Assembly: GCA_963773315.1 (NCBI GenBank)
Contig: CAVZAF010000003.1
Span: 310,001-374,000 of the forward strand
Origin: DATKAS01 sp963773315
GTDB taxonomy: Bacteria > Actinomycetota > Acidimicrobiia > Acidimicrobiales > DATKAS01
DNA length: 64,000 bases
Direction of reading: 5' to 3'
Positions 20,080-29,624 of the stretch are shown in pieces. The notes under the pieces were generated by a model. The model saw nothing but the letters and a program-made list of their open reading frames with translations. It was not told where the DNA came from and did no database searches. Made by a program: the position numbers and the translations under genes. Positions within the stretch are counted from its first letter, which is position 1. Every line of letters starts with the position of its first letter.

Positions 20080-20565
20080 TCAGCGTCGGGTGACCTTCAT
20101 CGAAGCGCGGTCCTGGCCGACGACGTGGTACGCAAACCCGCGTTGCCGCTCCCACCGCTCGGACAGCCACTCGAGCAGCGGCTCGCGCACCCAAGGGCTG
20201 CACGCGCGGAGATGCTGCTCGTGCTCGGCCGCGGTGACGAACCGAGCGTCGACGACGATGCCGTCCGGGTCGTCGAGGGTGAGCTCGCCGCTGAACGCGA
20301 CTGCGCGGTGCGCCTCGACGCGCAACCGCCATCCCATCTCGGGAGCGAGGATCCGCACCTCGTACACCGGGCCCACCCATTCGGTGACGACGAGGCCGGT
20401 CTCCTCTTCGACTTCACGCGCCAACCCAGCGAGGAGGTCTTCCCCCTCCTCGATCACACCGCCCGGGGTGCTCCAGTCGTGGCTTCCGTCACGGCGCTGG
20501 TTGCGCACGAGGAGAAGCCCATCGTCGCTCTCGATGAGCGCGCCACCCACGAGCCAATCGCGCAC
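20080..20565 (-). CDS. NUDIX hydrolase
   Basis: 161 residues with a complete Nudix box, GGVIEEGEDLLAG followed by LAREVEEETGL, matching GX5EX7REUXEEXGU. These Mg-dependent pyrophosphohydrolases clean nucleotide and related diphosphates. It starts at a GTG and shares a transcription unit with dinB, 12 bases downstream, which hints at nucleotide-pool or DNA-damage duty, though the substrate cannot be read from sequence. Confidence 0.9.
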   Translation of the reverse strand: MRDWLVGGALIESDDGLLLVRNQRRDGSHDWSTPGGVIEEGEDLLAGLAREVEEETGLVVTEWVGPVYEVRILAPEMGWRLRVEAHRAVAFSGELTLDDPDGIVVDARFVTAAEHEQHLRACSPWVREPLLEWLSERWERQRGFAYHVVGQDRASMKVTRR

Positions 20566-20597
20566 GGGCTCAGTCTGGCACCGGTCATGATGCGAGG

Positions 20598-21086
20598 ATG
20601 CACCCGAGCACCGATTCGCACCCGAACGTCGGCCGCGTCGTCGCGGCGGGCCGAGAGCTCGGCGTCGACGTCGAGGTCCACACCTTCCCGGAGGGCACGA
20701 AGACGGCTGCGGATGCCGCCGCCGCGATCGGCGTCGAGGTCGGCCAGATCGTGAAGTCGCTCGTGTTCACGATCGACGGCGACCCCGTCCTCGCGCTCGT
20801 CAGCGGATCGAACCAGCTCGACGAGAAGAAGCTCGCGGCCGAGGCGGGTGGCGCGAAGTGCAAGCGGGCCGACGCGGACCAGGCCCGCGAGGCGACCGGG
20901 TACCCGATCGGAGGCGTGCCGCCGTTCGGGCACGCAAACCCACTCCGCGTGTTCGTCGACCGCGACCTGCTCGGCTACGACGAGGTGTGGGCCGCCGCGG
21001 GCACGTGGAACGACGTCTTCCCCGTCGAGCCGAACGCCCTCGTGACCGCGACGAAGGGCGCGGTCACCGACATCAAGCGCCAGTAG
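20598..21086 (+). CDS. YbaK/EbsC family aminoacyl-tRNA deacylase
   Basis: 162-residue single-domain editing protein of the YbaK/ProX superfamily, which hydrolyses mischarged tRNAs such as Cys-tRNA(Pro). Family features include VGQIVKSLVFTIDGDPVLALVSGSNQLDEKK and the GYPIGGVPPFGH loop. It is divergent from the NUDIX gene (32-base gap) and its 3' end overlaps the convergent mannosyltransferase gene by 14 bases. Confidence 0.9.
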   Translation: MHPSTDSHPNVGRVVAAGRELGVDVEVHTFPEGTKTAADAAAAIGVEVGQIVKSLVFTIDGDPVLALVSGSNQLDEKKLAAEAGGAKCKRADADQAREATGYPIGGVPPFGHANPLRVFVDRDLLGYDEVWAAAGTWNDVFPVEPNALVTATKGAVTDIKRQ

Positions 21087-21810
21087 CGGGCTTGCCGCGA
21101 CGCAGCAGCCGATCGCGGATCCCCCACCACGTGACGAGGCCGAGCGCCTCGACGACGATGCGGCTCGACATCTTCGACGTGCCGCGCACGCGGTCACTGA
21201 ACGAGATCGGCACCTCGACGATGCGGCCTCCGTTGCGCTGCACGGCGTAGGCCATCTCGATCTGGAAGCCGTAGCCGTCAGCCCGGATCTCGTCGAGGTC
21301 GACCTTCTGGAGCGCCGTCGCGCGGTAGGCGCGATAGCCGGCTGTCGAGTCGCGCACGGGAAGGCCGAGCACGAACCCGGCGTAACGGTTGCCCCAGCGA
21401 GACAGGAGCCGGCGGTGCAGCCCCCAGTTGGGGATGGTGCCACCGGGCACGTACCGCGACCCGATCACGAGGTCGGCACCCTCGTCGATCGCGGCGAGCA
21501 GCGAGGGCAGCGCGGCGGGATCATGCGAGAGGTCCGAGTCCATCTCGATCATCACGTCGAGCTCACGAGCGAGGCCCTCGCGGAAGCCCGCGCGGTACGC
21601 GGACCCGAGACCGGACTTCGCTGCGCGCCTCAGCACTGACACGTTGCCGAGCTCGCGCCCGAGCTCCTCCGCGAGGTCGGCGGTGCCGTCCGGGCTGCCG
21701 TCGTCGACGACGAGGATCTGCGCGTGCGGCACCGCGGCGCGCACCTTCTCGATCACTTCTTCGATGTTGAGCGCCTCGTTGTACGTGGGCAGCACGACGA
21801 GGGGACGCAC
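21073..21810 (-). CDS. Polyprenol monophosphomannose synthase
   Basis: GT2 glycosyltransferase domain, dolichol-phosphate mannose synthase (Ppm1/Dpm1) type, which makes the polyprenyl-phosphate-mannose donor used for lipoglycans and protein O-mannosylation. Beginning at GTG 21810 it has 245 residues: LVVLPTYNEALNIEEV, LVVDDGSPDGT, the DXD-type EMDSDLSHDP and the acceptor-side DSTAGYRAY. The soluble catalytic domain lacks an Lnt-type acyltransferase fusion. It fits with the PimB' locus at 38-39.5 kb. Confidence 0.88.
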   Translation of the reverse strand: MRPLVVLPTYNEALNIEEVIEKVRAAVPHAQILVVDDGSPDGTADLAEELGRELGNVSVLRRAAKSGLGSAYRAGFREGLARELDVMIEMDSDLSHDPAALPSLLAAIDEGADLVIGSRYVPGGTIPNWGLHRRLLSRWGNRYAGFVLGLPVRDSTAGYRAYRATALQKVDLDEIRADGYGFQIEMAYAVQRNGGRIVEVPISFSDRVRGTSKMSSRIVVEALGLVTWWGIRDRLLRRGKPATGA

Positions 21811-21826
21811 GGCGGCGCAGCCTACG

Positions 21827-22132
21827 ATGCCGCCCGTGAGCGCCGACGGAGCCGACGACCGCTCCGCTGCGCTGTCCGCCCTGCCTTCGTCTGGAGCGAG
21901 GGCACTCGCGTTCATCTCCATCCTCATCGGCGGCCTGTGCGGAGGGTTGATCGGCTACGGCTTCGTCGACCTCCAGTGCCAGGGCGACTGCTCGACCGCG
22001 GCGGCGATCGGTGCGTTCGTCGGGGCGATCGTCGCCGCCGTCGGCACGGCCGTGATCGCCGTGCTCGTCCTGCGGGCCATGGGCGAGTGGCGCCAGATCC
22101 TGGCCGAGCGCCAAGACGACCTCCCCGAGTAG
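21827..22132 (+). CDS. Small two-helix membrane protein
   Basis: 101 residues: a short polar N-terminus, a glycine-rich helix (ISILIGGLCGGLIGYGF), a short extracytoplasmic loop with two cysteines (QCQGDCST), and a second helix (AFVGAIVAAVGTAVIAVLVL) before a charged tail. It diverges from the mannose synthase gene with a 16-base gap. No family recognised. Confidence 0.6.
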   Translation: MPPVSADGADDRSAALSALPSSGARALAFISILIGGLCGGLIGYGFVDLQCQGDCSTAAAIGAFVGAIVAAVGTAVIAVLVLRAMGEWRQILAERQDDLPE

Positions 22133-22198
22133 GCCCCGCTCGTCTTCTTGTCGTTTTGCCGGCTCTACGACGGCGACTCGACAAAAGAACCAGCGGGG

Positions 22199-23215
22199 TC
22201 AGGGGGCGGAGGCGATCGCTTTGTGGGCCATGCGGATCGCGTCGTCGTCGAGATCGAGGTGCGTGACGAGTCGGACGACGCCCGGGGCGAGCGTGCCGCC
22301 GAACACCCCGTTCGCCTGGAGGTGGGCGAGGAACGCGTCGGCGTCGGGCGGACGGAACACGACGAGGTTCGTGCGAACCGCGTCGGGATCGATCGCCCCG
22401 GGCCAACGACTCGCGACGGCTTCAGCGATCACGTGTGCGCGCTCGTGGTCCTCGGCGAGCCGGTCGACGTTCTCGCGGAGCGCGATGAGGCCAGGCGCGG
22501 CGAGCACGCCGGCCTGACGCATCGATCCGCCGAGTCGCTTGCGCTCGCCGCGGGCGCGCTCGATCACGTCGCGAGGCCCGGCAAGCAGCGAGCCCACCGG
22601 AGCGCCCAAGCCCTTCGACAGGCAGCACATCACCGTCGTCGCGGCGCTTGCGTAGCGCGCCGCGCTCACGCCCGTCGCGACCTCTGCGTTGAAGAGTCGC
22701 GCGCCGTCGAGGTGGATGGGCGGGCCGAGCGCGGCGACCGCGTCGATGGCGTCGACGGCCCAGGGCGTGCCCGAGCTCGCCATGTGCGTGTTCTCGATGA
22801 AGACAGCGCTGACCGGCACCTGATGGTGCTCCGCGAGATCGATCGCGAGCTTCACGTCGTCGAGCGCGAGCTGGCCGCGCGAGTCGTCGACGGTGTGCCA
22901 CTGGATCGACGCGTTCATCGCCGCAGCGCCGTTCTCGAACGCGACGACGTGCTGTGAGCCGCCCGCGACCACCGCGGTCCCGGGCACGCCGAGCACCCGC
23001 AGGGCGATCTGGTTCGCCATCGTCCCCGACGGCACGAAGACAGCTGCCTCTTTGCCGAGCCGCTCGGCGAACTCGGCCTCGAGCTCGTTGACCGTCGGGT
23101 CTTCGCCGCTGCCGTCGTCGCCGACCACCGCCTCCGCCATCGCGCGCCGCATGGCCGCCGATGGCTTGGTCACTGTGTCGGACCGCAGGTCGACGAAGCC
23201 GTTGCTCTCGGTCAC
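22199..23215 (-). CDS. ltaE: Low-specificity L-threonine aldolase
   Basis: PLP enzyme of fold type I (338 residues) that cleaves threonine and allo-threonine to glycine and acetaldehyde. It opens with VDLRSDTVTKPS, has HLDGARLFNA for the cofactor-binding Asp, and CCLSKGLGAPVGS with the Schiff-base lysine. Start GTG 23215. The related beta-eliminating lyases differ around the lysine motif. Confidence 0.92.
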   Translation of the reverse strand: MTESNGFVDLRSDTVTKPSAAMRRAMAEAVVGDDGSGEDPTVNELEAEFAERLGKEAAVFVPSGTMANQIALRVLGVPGTAVVAGGSQHVVAFENGAAAMNASIQWHTVDDSRGQLALDDVKLAIDLAEHHQVPVSAVFIENTHMASSGTPWAVDAIDAVAALGPPIHLDGARLFNAEVATGVSAARYASAATTVMCCLSKGLGAPVGSLLAGPRDVIERARGERKRLGGSMRQAGVLAAPGLIALRENVDRLAEDHERAHVIAEAVASRWPGAIDPDAVRTNLVVFRPPDADAFLAHLQANGVFGGTLAPGVVRLVTHLDLDDDAIRMAHKAIASAP

Positions 23216-23247
23216 GCCCGCAACCTACCGCCGCCTACGGTGGCGCC

Positions 23248-24067
23248 GTGGTTGAACAGACTGGCGGTGGACGCGCCGAGCTCCCGGCGCTCCTCGCCCT
23301 CGCGACGCAGCTGGCGAACGACGCGAGCCGCGCTCCTGATCGACGGCCTCACGCGGGCTCGGTCGAGTGTGACCACGAAGTCGACGGCCACCGACGTGGT
23401 CACCGAGATGGACCGCGCTGCTGAAGCCCTCATCGCCGAAGGCATCCGCGCCGCACGCCCCGAGGACGGAATCGTCGGCGAGGAGGGAACGGCCGACGCG
23501 GGCACGAGCGGCGTGCGCTGGGTCGTCGACCCGATCGACGGCACCACCAATTACCTCTACGGGCTCGCCGGCTTCGGCGTGTCGATCGCGGCCGAGCTCG
23601 ACGGTGACGCGGTCGTCGGCGTAGTGGCCGATCCGATGCGCGGCGACCTCTACACCGCGACGAAGGGGGGTGGCGCGAGCCTGAACGGGGTCCGCATCCG
23701 GGTCTCCGCACTCACCGACATGTCGACGGCGCTGATCGGCACCGGCTTCTCGTACGACCCCGATCGCCGTCGCCGCCAGGCGGCCGTGCTGCTTCAGGTC
23801 CTCCCCGAGGTGCGCGACATCCGCCGCTTCGGCGCCGCTTCGCTCGACCTCTGCTACGTCGCCGCAGGCCGGTTCGACGGCTACTACGAGAAGGGTCTCA
23901 GCCATTGGGACTATGCCGCCGGGGCTCTCATCGCCGCGGAAGCCGGTGCTCGGCTTGGCGATCTCGACGGCGGACCACCGTCGACCGACTTCATGCTGGC
24001 CTCAGCCGTCGGCCTCTTTGAGCCGCTCCGCGACCTCCTGGGTCGCTCCGGAGCACGCGACGCATGA
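23248..24067 (+). CDS. Inositol monophosphatase family protein (one frameshift)
   Basis: Mg-dependent sugar-phosphate phosphatase. Metal ligands are in VGEEG, DPIDGTTNY and HWDYAAGALIAAEAG. An extra base near 23332 (after NDASR, before LLIDG) separates the first 28 residues; correction gives about 272 residues from GTG 23248. Besides inositol phosphate, histidinol phosphate is a known substrate for actinobacterial members. Inositol phosphatase would match the phosphatidylinositol mannoside genes elsewhere in the window. Confidence 0.87.
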
Positions 24068-24109
24068 GGTGACGGCGCGCCGACCGCACTCATGCGGCAC
24101 CATTGAGGG

Positions 24110-24791
24110 GTGGGAACCCGCATCCTCACTGTCGAGGACGACGAGCGCATCCGCACTGCTGTGAAGATGGCGCTCGAAGACGAGGGGTGGGTCGTCGAGG
24201 AGACGGCGAGCGGCGAAGACGCGCTCGAAGCGTTCGGCCGGCAGGCGGCAGACGTGGTCCTGATCGACATCATGCTTCCGGGAATCGACGGGTTCGAGCT
24301 GTGCCGGTCGCTGCGGAAGTCGAGCGACGTGCCGATCGTGATGGTGACTGCACGCGCGGACACCCACGATGTCGTCGCCGGCCTCGAGGCAGGTGCGGAC
24401 GACTACCTGACGAAGCCGTTCGCGCCCAAGGAGCTCTCCGCCCGCATTCGGGCGTTGCTCCGCCGTGCTCGCAGCGCGGAGCCTGGCCACGCCGCGGCTG
24501 CGGTTCGGCGATCTCGAGATCGCGCCCGACGAGGGGCTCGTGCTGCGCGATCAACAAGAGATCCATCTGACGAAGACGGAGTTCCGGCTGCTCTGCGAGC
24601 TCGCGTCGAGCCCGGGGCGGGTGTTCAGCCGCGAGACGCTGCTCGATCGCGTGTGGGGGTACGGCTACTTCGGAGACGGGCGGCTCGTCGACGTGCACGT
24701 GCGGCGTCTGCGCACGAAGGTCGAGGCAGATCCGGCGAACCCCCGCCATGTCGTGACGGTTCGGGGGCTCGGATACCGGCTGCAGCCTTGA
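24110..24791 (+). CDS. MtrA-like OmpR-family response regulator (one frameshift)
   Basis: Receiver domain with acidic triad E9-D10-D11, phosphoacceptor D53 in VLIDIMLPG and K102 in LTKPF, followed by a winged-helix OmpR/PhoB DNA-binding domain (TKTEFRLLCELASSPGRVFS to VDVHVRRLRTKVE). One extra base near 24487 separates the two domains. Corrected length is about 226 residues. The order regulator, sensor kinase, GerMN lipoprotein mirrors mtrA-mtrB-lpqB, which controls cell-wall and division genes in mycobacteria. Confidence 0.88.
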
Positions 24792-24801
24792 GGCGATAGA
24801 G

Positions 24802-26296
24802 ATGGCCGCTTCGCGTCGCTTCCGCCTCAGTCGCTTCCGTCCTCGACGGCTCGGGCTCCGCGCCCGCATCACGATCACGTTCGCGCTCGGCGCACTCGCA
24901 CTCAGCGTGTTGCTCGCCGGCACGACCTACCTCGTCGCCCGCCAGACTCTGATCCGCCAGCGCGAGGCATCGGCGCTGCGCCAGACATACGTGAACGCTC
25001 GCGTCATGCGCGACTCGCTGCGGTCAGCCGATCCCGAAGTGCCGCAGCTGCTCGCTTCACTTCAGACGCCGGCAGGGTCCTTCCCCCTGGTGCTGTTCGG
25101 GGATCGCTGGTTCCCGCTCACGCTCGAGTACGGACGTGACGCGCTCCCCGCCGAGCTGCGCCAGCGCGTCGCCGCGGGCAGCGCGGCCCGCATGCGCTAC
25201 TCGCTGCGGGGCGACACAGTGCTCGCCGTCGGGGTGCCGCTCGTCGACATGAACGCGAGCTACTTCGAGATCGTCTCGCTCGCGGAGCTGCAGAACACGC
25301 TGCGCTCGATCCGCCTCGTCCTCGTCGGCGCCGCGGTCGGCACGACGTTGCTCGGCGCGCTCCTTGGTGTCTGGGCGAGCCGCCGCGCCGTGCGTCCTCT
25401 CGCCGACGCGGCACGCGCCGCGCAGGCCATCGCCGGCGGCAACCTCGACACCCGTCTGGACGTCACCGAGGACCGAGACCTCGCGCTGCTCGACGACGTC
25501 GTTCAACGAGATGGCGTCGGCCCTTCAGAACCGGATCCAGCGCGACGCCCGATTCGCGAGCGACGTGAGCCACGAGCTGCGCTCTCCCCTGATGACGCTG
25601 TCCGCGTCGATCGAGGTGCTGCAGTCACGGCGCACCGAGATGCCCGAGCGCGCGCAAGCCGCGCTCGACCTCCTCGTCGCCGACGTCGCACGGTTCCAGG
25701 GCCTTGTCGAGGACCTGCTCGAGATCTCCCGCGTCGATGCGGGCTCGGCACGGCTCAACCTCGAAGAGGTCAAGGTCGCGGAGCTCGTGCCGAACGCGGT
25801 CGAGGCCGCCGCCGCGGATCAGCACATCCAGGTGACGGTCGCGCCCGAGGTCAACGGCGACACCGTGAGGGCAGACAAGCGGCGGATGGTCCGCGTCCTC
25901 GCGAACCTCATCGACAACGCACGCCTGCACGGTGGCGGCGCGAGCCGGGTATCGGTCGAGCACGTCAAGGGCAATGGCCACGTTGACACCGTCCAGATCG
26001 CCGTGGAGGACAGCGGCCCAGGTGTGCCCTCCGAGGAGCGAACCCTGATCTTCGAGCGGTTCGCACGCGGCGCGAGCAGTGGGCGGCGAGGCATGGGCGA
26101 CGGCGTCGGCCTCGGCCTGGCGCTCGTGGACGAGCACGTGCGCCTGCACGGTGGCCGGGTGTGGGTCGACGATCGCCTCGATGGGCAGAGCGGCGCACGG
26201 TTCGTGATCGAGCTGCCGCTCGTGTCGTCGTCATCGTCGAACCGCAAGGATCGTCGAGCGGAGCGCAAGGCGAGCAAGGTCGGAGCGGAGCGATGA
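24802..26296 (+). CDS. MtrB-like sensor histidine kinase (one frameshift)
   Basis: Two membrane helices (about residues 25-48 and 165-190) flank an extracytoplasmic sensor domain; then HAMP, HisKA with the phospho-accepting histidine in FASDVSHELRSPLMTL, and an ATPase domain with the N box LANLIDNARLHG and G box DGVGLGLALVDEH. One extra base near 25493 in the HAMP (between ALL and TTSFNEM) breaks the frame. Corrected length is about 497 residues. The stop overlaps the lipoprotein start. Confidence 0.88.
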
Positions 26297-26982
26297 GGAG
26301 TCGACGCGCGCACCTCCTCATGCTCCTACTCGCGGTCTGCTTCGTCGCCGCCGGCTGCGGAGTCTCGAGTGACGCCGCGCCGCGTGACATCCCGGCGAAC
26401 GACGTGCCCTTCGACCTCGTCGCCGCGGCATCGCCGACCGACACGCCGACCGCGGGTGGCGATTCCGGCCAGGTCTTCCTCGTCGGCCCCGAGCGGCTCG
26501 CCGCGGTCGGGCGCCAGCTCTCGCCGCGCGACGACGCGCTGGTCGCGATCTCGACGCTGCTGCTTGGCCCGACGCAGGCCGAGGCCGCTCAGGGCCTGCG
26601 CACTGCGATCCCGAGCGGAACGCGTCTGCTCGCCGCGGACCTGAAGGACGGCGTGCTGACGATCGACCTGTCGAAGGACTTCCTGGTAGTTCAGGGCTCC
26701 GAGCAGCGCACCGCCGTGGCACAGCTCGTGTTCACGGCGACGGGCACTCCCGATGTCGACAGCGTGCTGTTCGCGATCGAGGGCACGCAGAAAGAGGTGC
26801 CGGTCGACGACGGCAGCCTCTCCGCGCAGCCGCTGACGCGCTTCTCGTACCCGTCGCTCGACCCGATCCGGCTGCCTCCGCCGACGCCCGGTGGTGCGCT
26901 GCCGACCACCACGACGACCACCACGACGATCGCGCCCGCAACGACGCCGGCTCCACCGACGACTGAGGCGAAGCAACCCTAG
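26293..26982 (+). CDS. GerMN-domain lipoprotein (LpqB-like)
   Basis: 229-residue lipoprotein: signal peptide with lipobox VAAGC, a GerMN domain (RLAAVGRQLSPRDDALVAI to DLSKDFLVVQG) and a proline/threonine-rich C-terminal tail with a run of threonines. LpqB, the partner of MtrB, has the same N-terminal GerMN domain but adds a beta-propeller missing here. The ATGA overlap with the kinase gene supports a shared role, perhaps as extracytoplasmic modulator. Confidence 0.85.
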   Translation: MRSRRAHLLMLLLAVCFVAAGCGVSSDAAPRDIPANDVPFDLVAAASPTDTPTAGGDSGQVFLVGPERLAAVGRQLSPRDDALVAISTLLLGPTQAEAAQGLRTAIPSGTRLLAADLKDGVLTIDLSKDFLVVQGSEQRTAVAQLVFTATGTPDVDSVLFAIEGTQKEVPVDDGSLSAQPLTRFSYPSLDPIRLPPPTPGGALPTTTTTTTTIAPATTPAPPTTEAKQP

Positions 26983-27052
26983 CCACGACCCAGACTCGAG
27001 ATTGATGGTTTGGGGACCAGATGACGCCCTTCAATCATCGATCCCGCGGGGG

Positions 27053-28084
27053 CTAGCCGAAGAACACTTCGGCGACGCCGTGGTAGAGGGCAGGGTCGAC
27101 GGTCTTCAGGCTGCCGACGGCCTCTGACAGCGGAACCAGCACGATCTCGCCGTCCCGCAACGCGACCATCTGACCGAACGCGCCGTTGTGCACCGCGTCG
27201 ATCGCGGCGATCCCGAACCGCGTCGACAGGACTCGGTCGAACGCAGTCGGCGTGCCGCCGCGCTGCACATGCCCGAGGATCGTGACGCGGGTCTCGTATC
27301 CGGTGCGCTCCTCGATCTCCGCCGCGATCGCGTTCGCGATGCCGCCGAGCCGCATATGCCCGAACTGGTCGACCTCTGCCGACACGAGCGCCATCGTGCC
27401 TTCCTTCGGCACCGCTCCTTCGGCGACGACGACGATCGACGCGTAGCGACCTTGGCTGTGTCGGTGGCGGATCAGCGCACACAGCTGCTCGATGTCGAAC
27501 GGTTCCTCGGGGATGAGGATCGCGCACGCGCCCGCGGCGATCCCCGAGTAGGTCGCGATCCATCCGGCGTGGCGGCCCATGACCTCGCACACCATCACGC
27601 GGTCGTGTGACTCGGCGGTCGTGTGCAGCCGGTCGATCGCGTCGGTCGCGATCTGCACTGCGGTGTGGAAGCCGAACGTCACCTCGGTGCCCGACAGGTC
27701 GTTGTCGATCGTCTTCGGCACGCCCACGACTCCGAGACCTTCGCCGTAGAGCTTGTTCGCCACGCCGAGCGTGTCTTCGCCGCCGATCGCGATGAGCGCC
27801 TCGATCCCCTCGTCGAGCAGCGTCTGCTTCACCGCGTCGACGCCGCCATCGACGTTGTAGGGGTTCGTCCGCGACGTGCCGAGCACCGTGCCGCCCCGAG
27901 GCAGGCTCCCCCGCATGACCTTCACGTCGAGAGGCATCGTGCGGCCCTCGATCACGCCCCTCCATCCGTCGAGGAAGCCGACGAGCTCGTCGCCATAGAT
28001 GGTCTCGCCCTTGCGCACCACGGCGCGGATGACGGCGTTGAGGCCTGGGCAGTCGCCGCCACCGGTGAGCAGTCCGACTCGCAT
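27053..28084 (-). CDS. 6-phosphofructokinase, PPi-dependent signature
   Basis: 343-residue PfkA-family protein. At the positions that select the phosphoryl donor it has GGEDT (Asp104) and PKTIDND (Lys124). In this family Gly104/Gly124 mark ATP enzymes and Asp104/Lys124 mark pyrophosphate-dependent ones, so a reversible PPi-dependent enzyme (EC 2.7.1.90) is the better call. Family blocks GLLTGGGDCPGLNA and EVMGRHAGWIA are intact. It starts at ATG 28084, diverging from the broken glycerol kinase. Confidence 0.87.
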   Translation of the reverse strand: MRVGLLTGGGDCPGLNAVIRAVVRKGETIYGDELVGFLDGWRGVIEGRTMPLDVKVMRGSLPRGGTVLGTSRTNPYNVDGGVDAVKQTLLDEGIEALIAIGGEDTLGVANKLYGEGLGVVGVPKTIDNDLSGTEVTFGFHTAVQIATDAIDRLHTTAESHDRVMVCEVMGRHAGWIATYSGIAAGACAILIPEEPFDIEQLCALIRHRHSQGRYASIVVVAEGAVPKEGTMALVSAEVDQFGHMRLGGIANAIAAEIEERTGYETRVTILGHVQRGGTPTAFDRVLSTRFGIAAIDAVHNGAFGQMVALRDGEIVLVPLSEAVGSLKTVDPALYHGVAEVFFG

Positions 28085-28133
28085 CGCGTGCACCTTACGC
28101 GGGAGCGCGGTCACCTGTACCCTGCCCGCGCCG

Positions 28134-29604
28134 ATGCCGTTCTCGTCGCGATCGACGCAGGAACGACGGGGGTGCGCGCCTTCGCGGTCGGGGACGACGG
28201 CCTGCCCCGCGGCTGGTCGTACCGAGAGTTCACGCAGCACTTCCCGCAACCCGGATGGGTCGAGCACGACGCGTCAGAGATCTGGAAGGTGACGCAGGAG
28301 ACGCTCGCAGAGCTGTCGGCTGGCGCTCGACGAGCCGATCGCGGCGATCGGCATCACCAACCAGCGCGAGACCATCGTGGTCTGGGATCGACGCACCGGC
28401 CGGCCGCTCCACCGAGCGATCGTGTGGCAGGACCGACGGACCGCCGAGCGTTGCGACGAGCTGCGCGACGCAGGTCACCTCGACCTCGTGAGGTCACGCA
28501 CCGGGTCTCGTGCTCGACCCCTACTTCTCGGCGACGAAGCTCGAGTGGATCATCCGATCGGCGATCGGTCGACATGACGGCTGACGTCGCGTTCGGCACC
28601 GTCGACTCGTGGATCATCTGGAACCTCACCGGCGGCGCGGCGCACGTCACCGACGCGTCGAACGCGAGCCGCACGATGCTCTTCGACATCGGAGCGCTCG
28701 ACTGGTCGGACGAGCTGCTCGACCTCTTCTCGGTGCCTCGCTCGATGCTGCCCGAAGTCCGGCCGTCGAGCGGCACGGTGCGGCGCGACGGTCGACGGTA
28801 CGGGCGTGCGCCGCGGGGCTTCCGATCAGTGGCATCGCCGGCGATCAGCAGGCGGCGCTCTTCGGCCAGGCCTGCTTCTCGCCCGGGATGACGAAGAACA
28901 CGTACGGCACCGGATCGTTCGTGCTCATGAACGTCGGCGCCGACCTGCCCTCCCCCGGTCGACGGGCTGCTGACGACCGTCGCGTGGACGCTCGACGACG
29001 GGTCGCACGCGTACGCAATGGAAGGGGCCATCTTCGTGACCGGCGCGGCGATCCAGTGGCTGCGCGACGGCCTCGGCATCATCGCGACCGCGGCGGAAGT
29101 CGGCCCCCTGGCCGAGTCGTGTCCCGACACCGAAGGCGTGTACATCGTGCCCGCGTTCACCGGCCTCGGCAGCCCGTACTGGGATCCGTACGCACGCGGC
29201 ACGATCGTCGGCCTGACACGCGGCAGCGGCCGAGCGCACCTCGCCCGCGCGGTCGTCGAGGCGATGGCGTATCAGACCGCGCGACGTGGTGGAAGCGATG
29301 GAAGCCGCGTCGGGCACGGACGGGTCGCACTGCGCGCTCGACGGCGGCGCTGCGGTGATGGATCTTCTGCTGCAGCTGCAGGCCGACCAGCTCCAGGTGC
29401 CCGTCGCCGCGTCCCACCGTCGCCGAGACCACTGCGCTCGGGGCAGCCTCGCTCGCGGGGCTCGCCGCCGGGGTATGGAGCTCGCTCGACGAGCTCGCCG
29501 AGCACTGGCACCTCGACCGCGAGTTCACGCCCCAGGCGAGCGCCGCCGCCGCCGACCAGCGGTACGCGGGATGGAAGCGAGCCGTCGACCGCTCCCGCAC
29601 CTAG
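28134..29604 (+). pseudogene. glpK: Glycerol kinase, at least seven frame breaks
   Basis: FGGY kinase closely matching glycerol kinase: VAIDAGTTGVRAF, ITNQRETIVVWDR, DPYFSATKLEW, GTVDSWIIWNLTGG, GIAGDQQAALFGQ, KNTYGTGSFVLMN, PAFTGLGSPYWDP and TTALGAASLAGLA all occur in order. They lie in changing frames. I find single extra bases near 28327, 28505, 28572, 28785, 28958, 29279 and 29412. The start is uncertain because ATG 28134 and the VAIDAGTTG frame differ. The density of breaks exceeds that of neighbours, so real decay is possible. An intact FGGY kinase lies at 53376-54821. Confidence 0.82.
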
Positions 29605-29624
29605 CCGGAATTCTTGAGCGAGGG

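Noticed and set aside
20566..20597. LexA box upstream of the NUDIX-dinB unit
   Set aside because: No CGAAC-N4-GTTCG or near match is present in the 32-base divergent gap.
26232..26297. Third copy of the dispersed repeat in the kinase C-terminus
   Set aside because: Only the GTCGAGCG/AGCGAGCA words align and the hairpin is missing, so it is noted but not counted.
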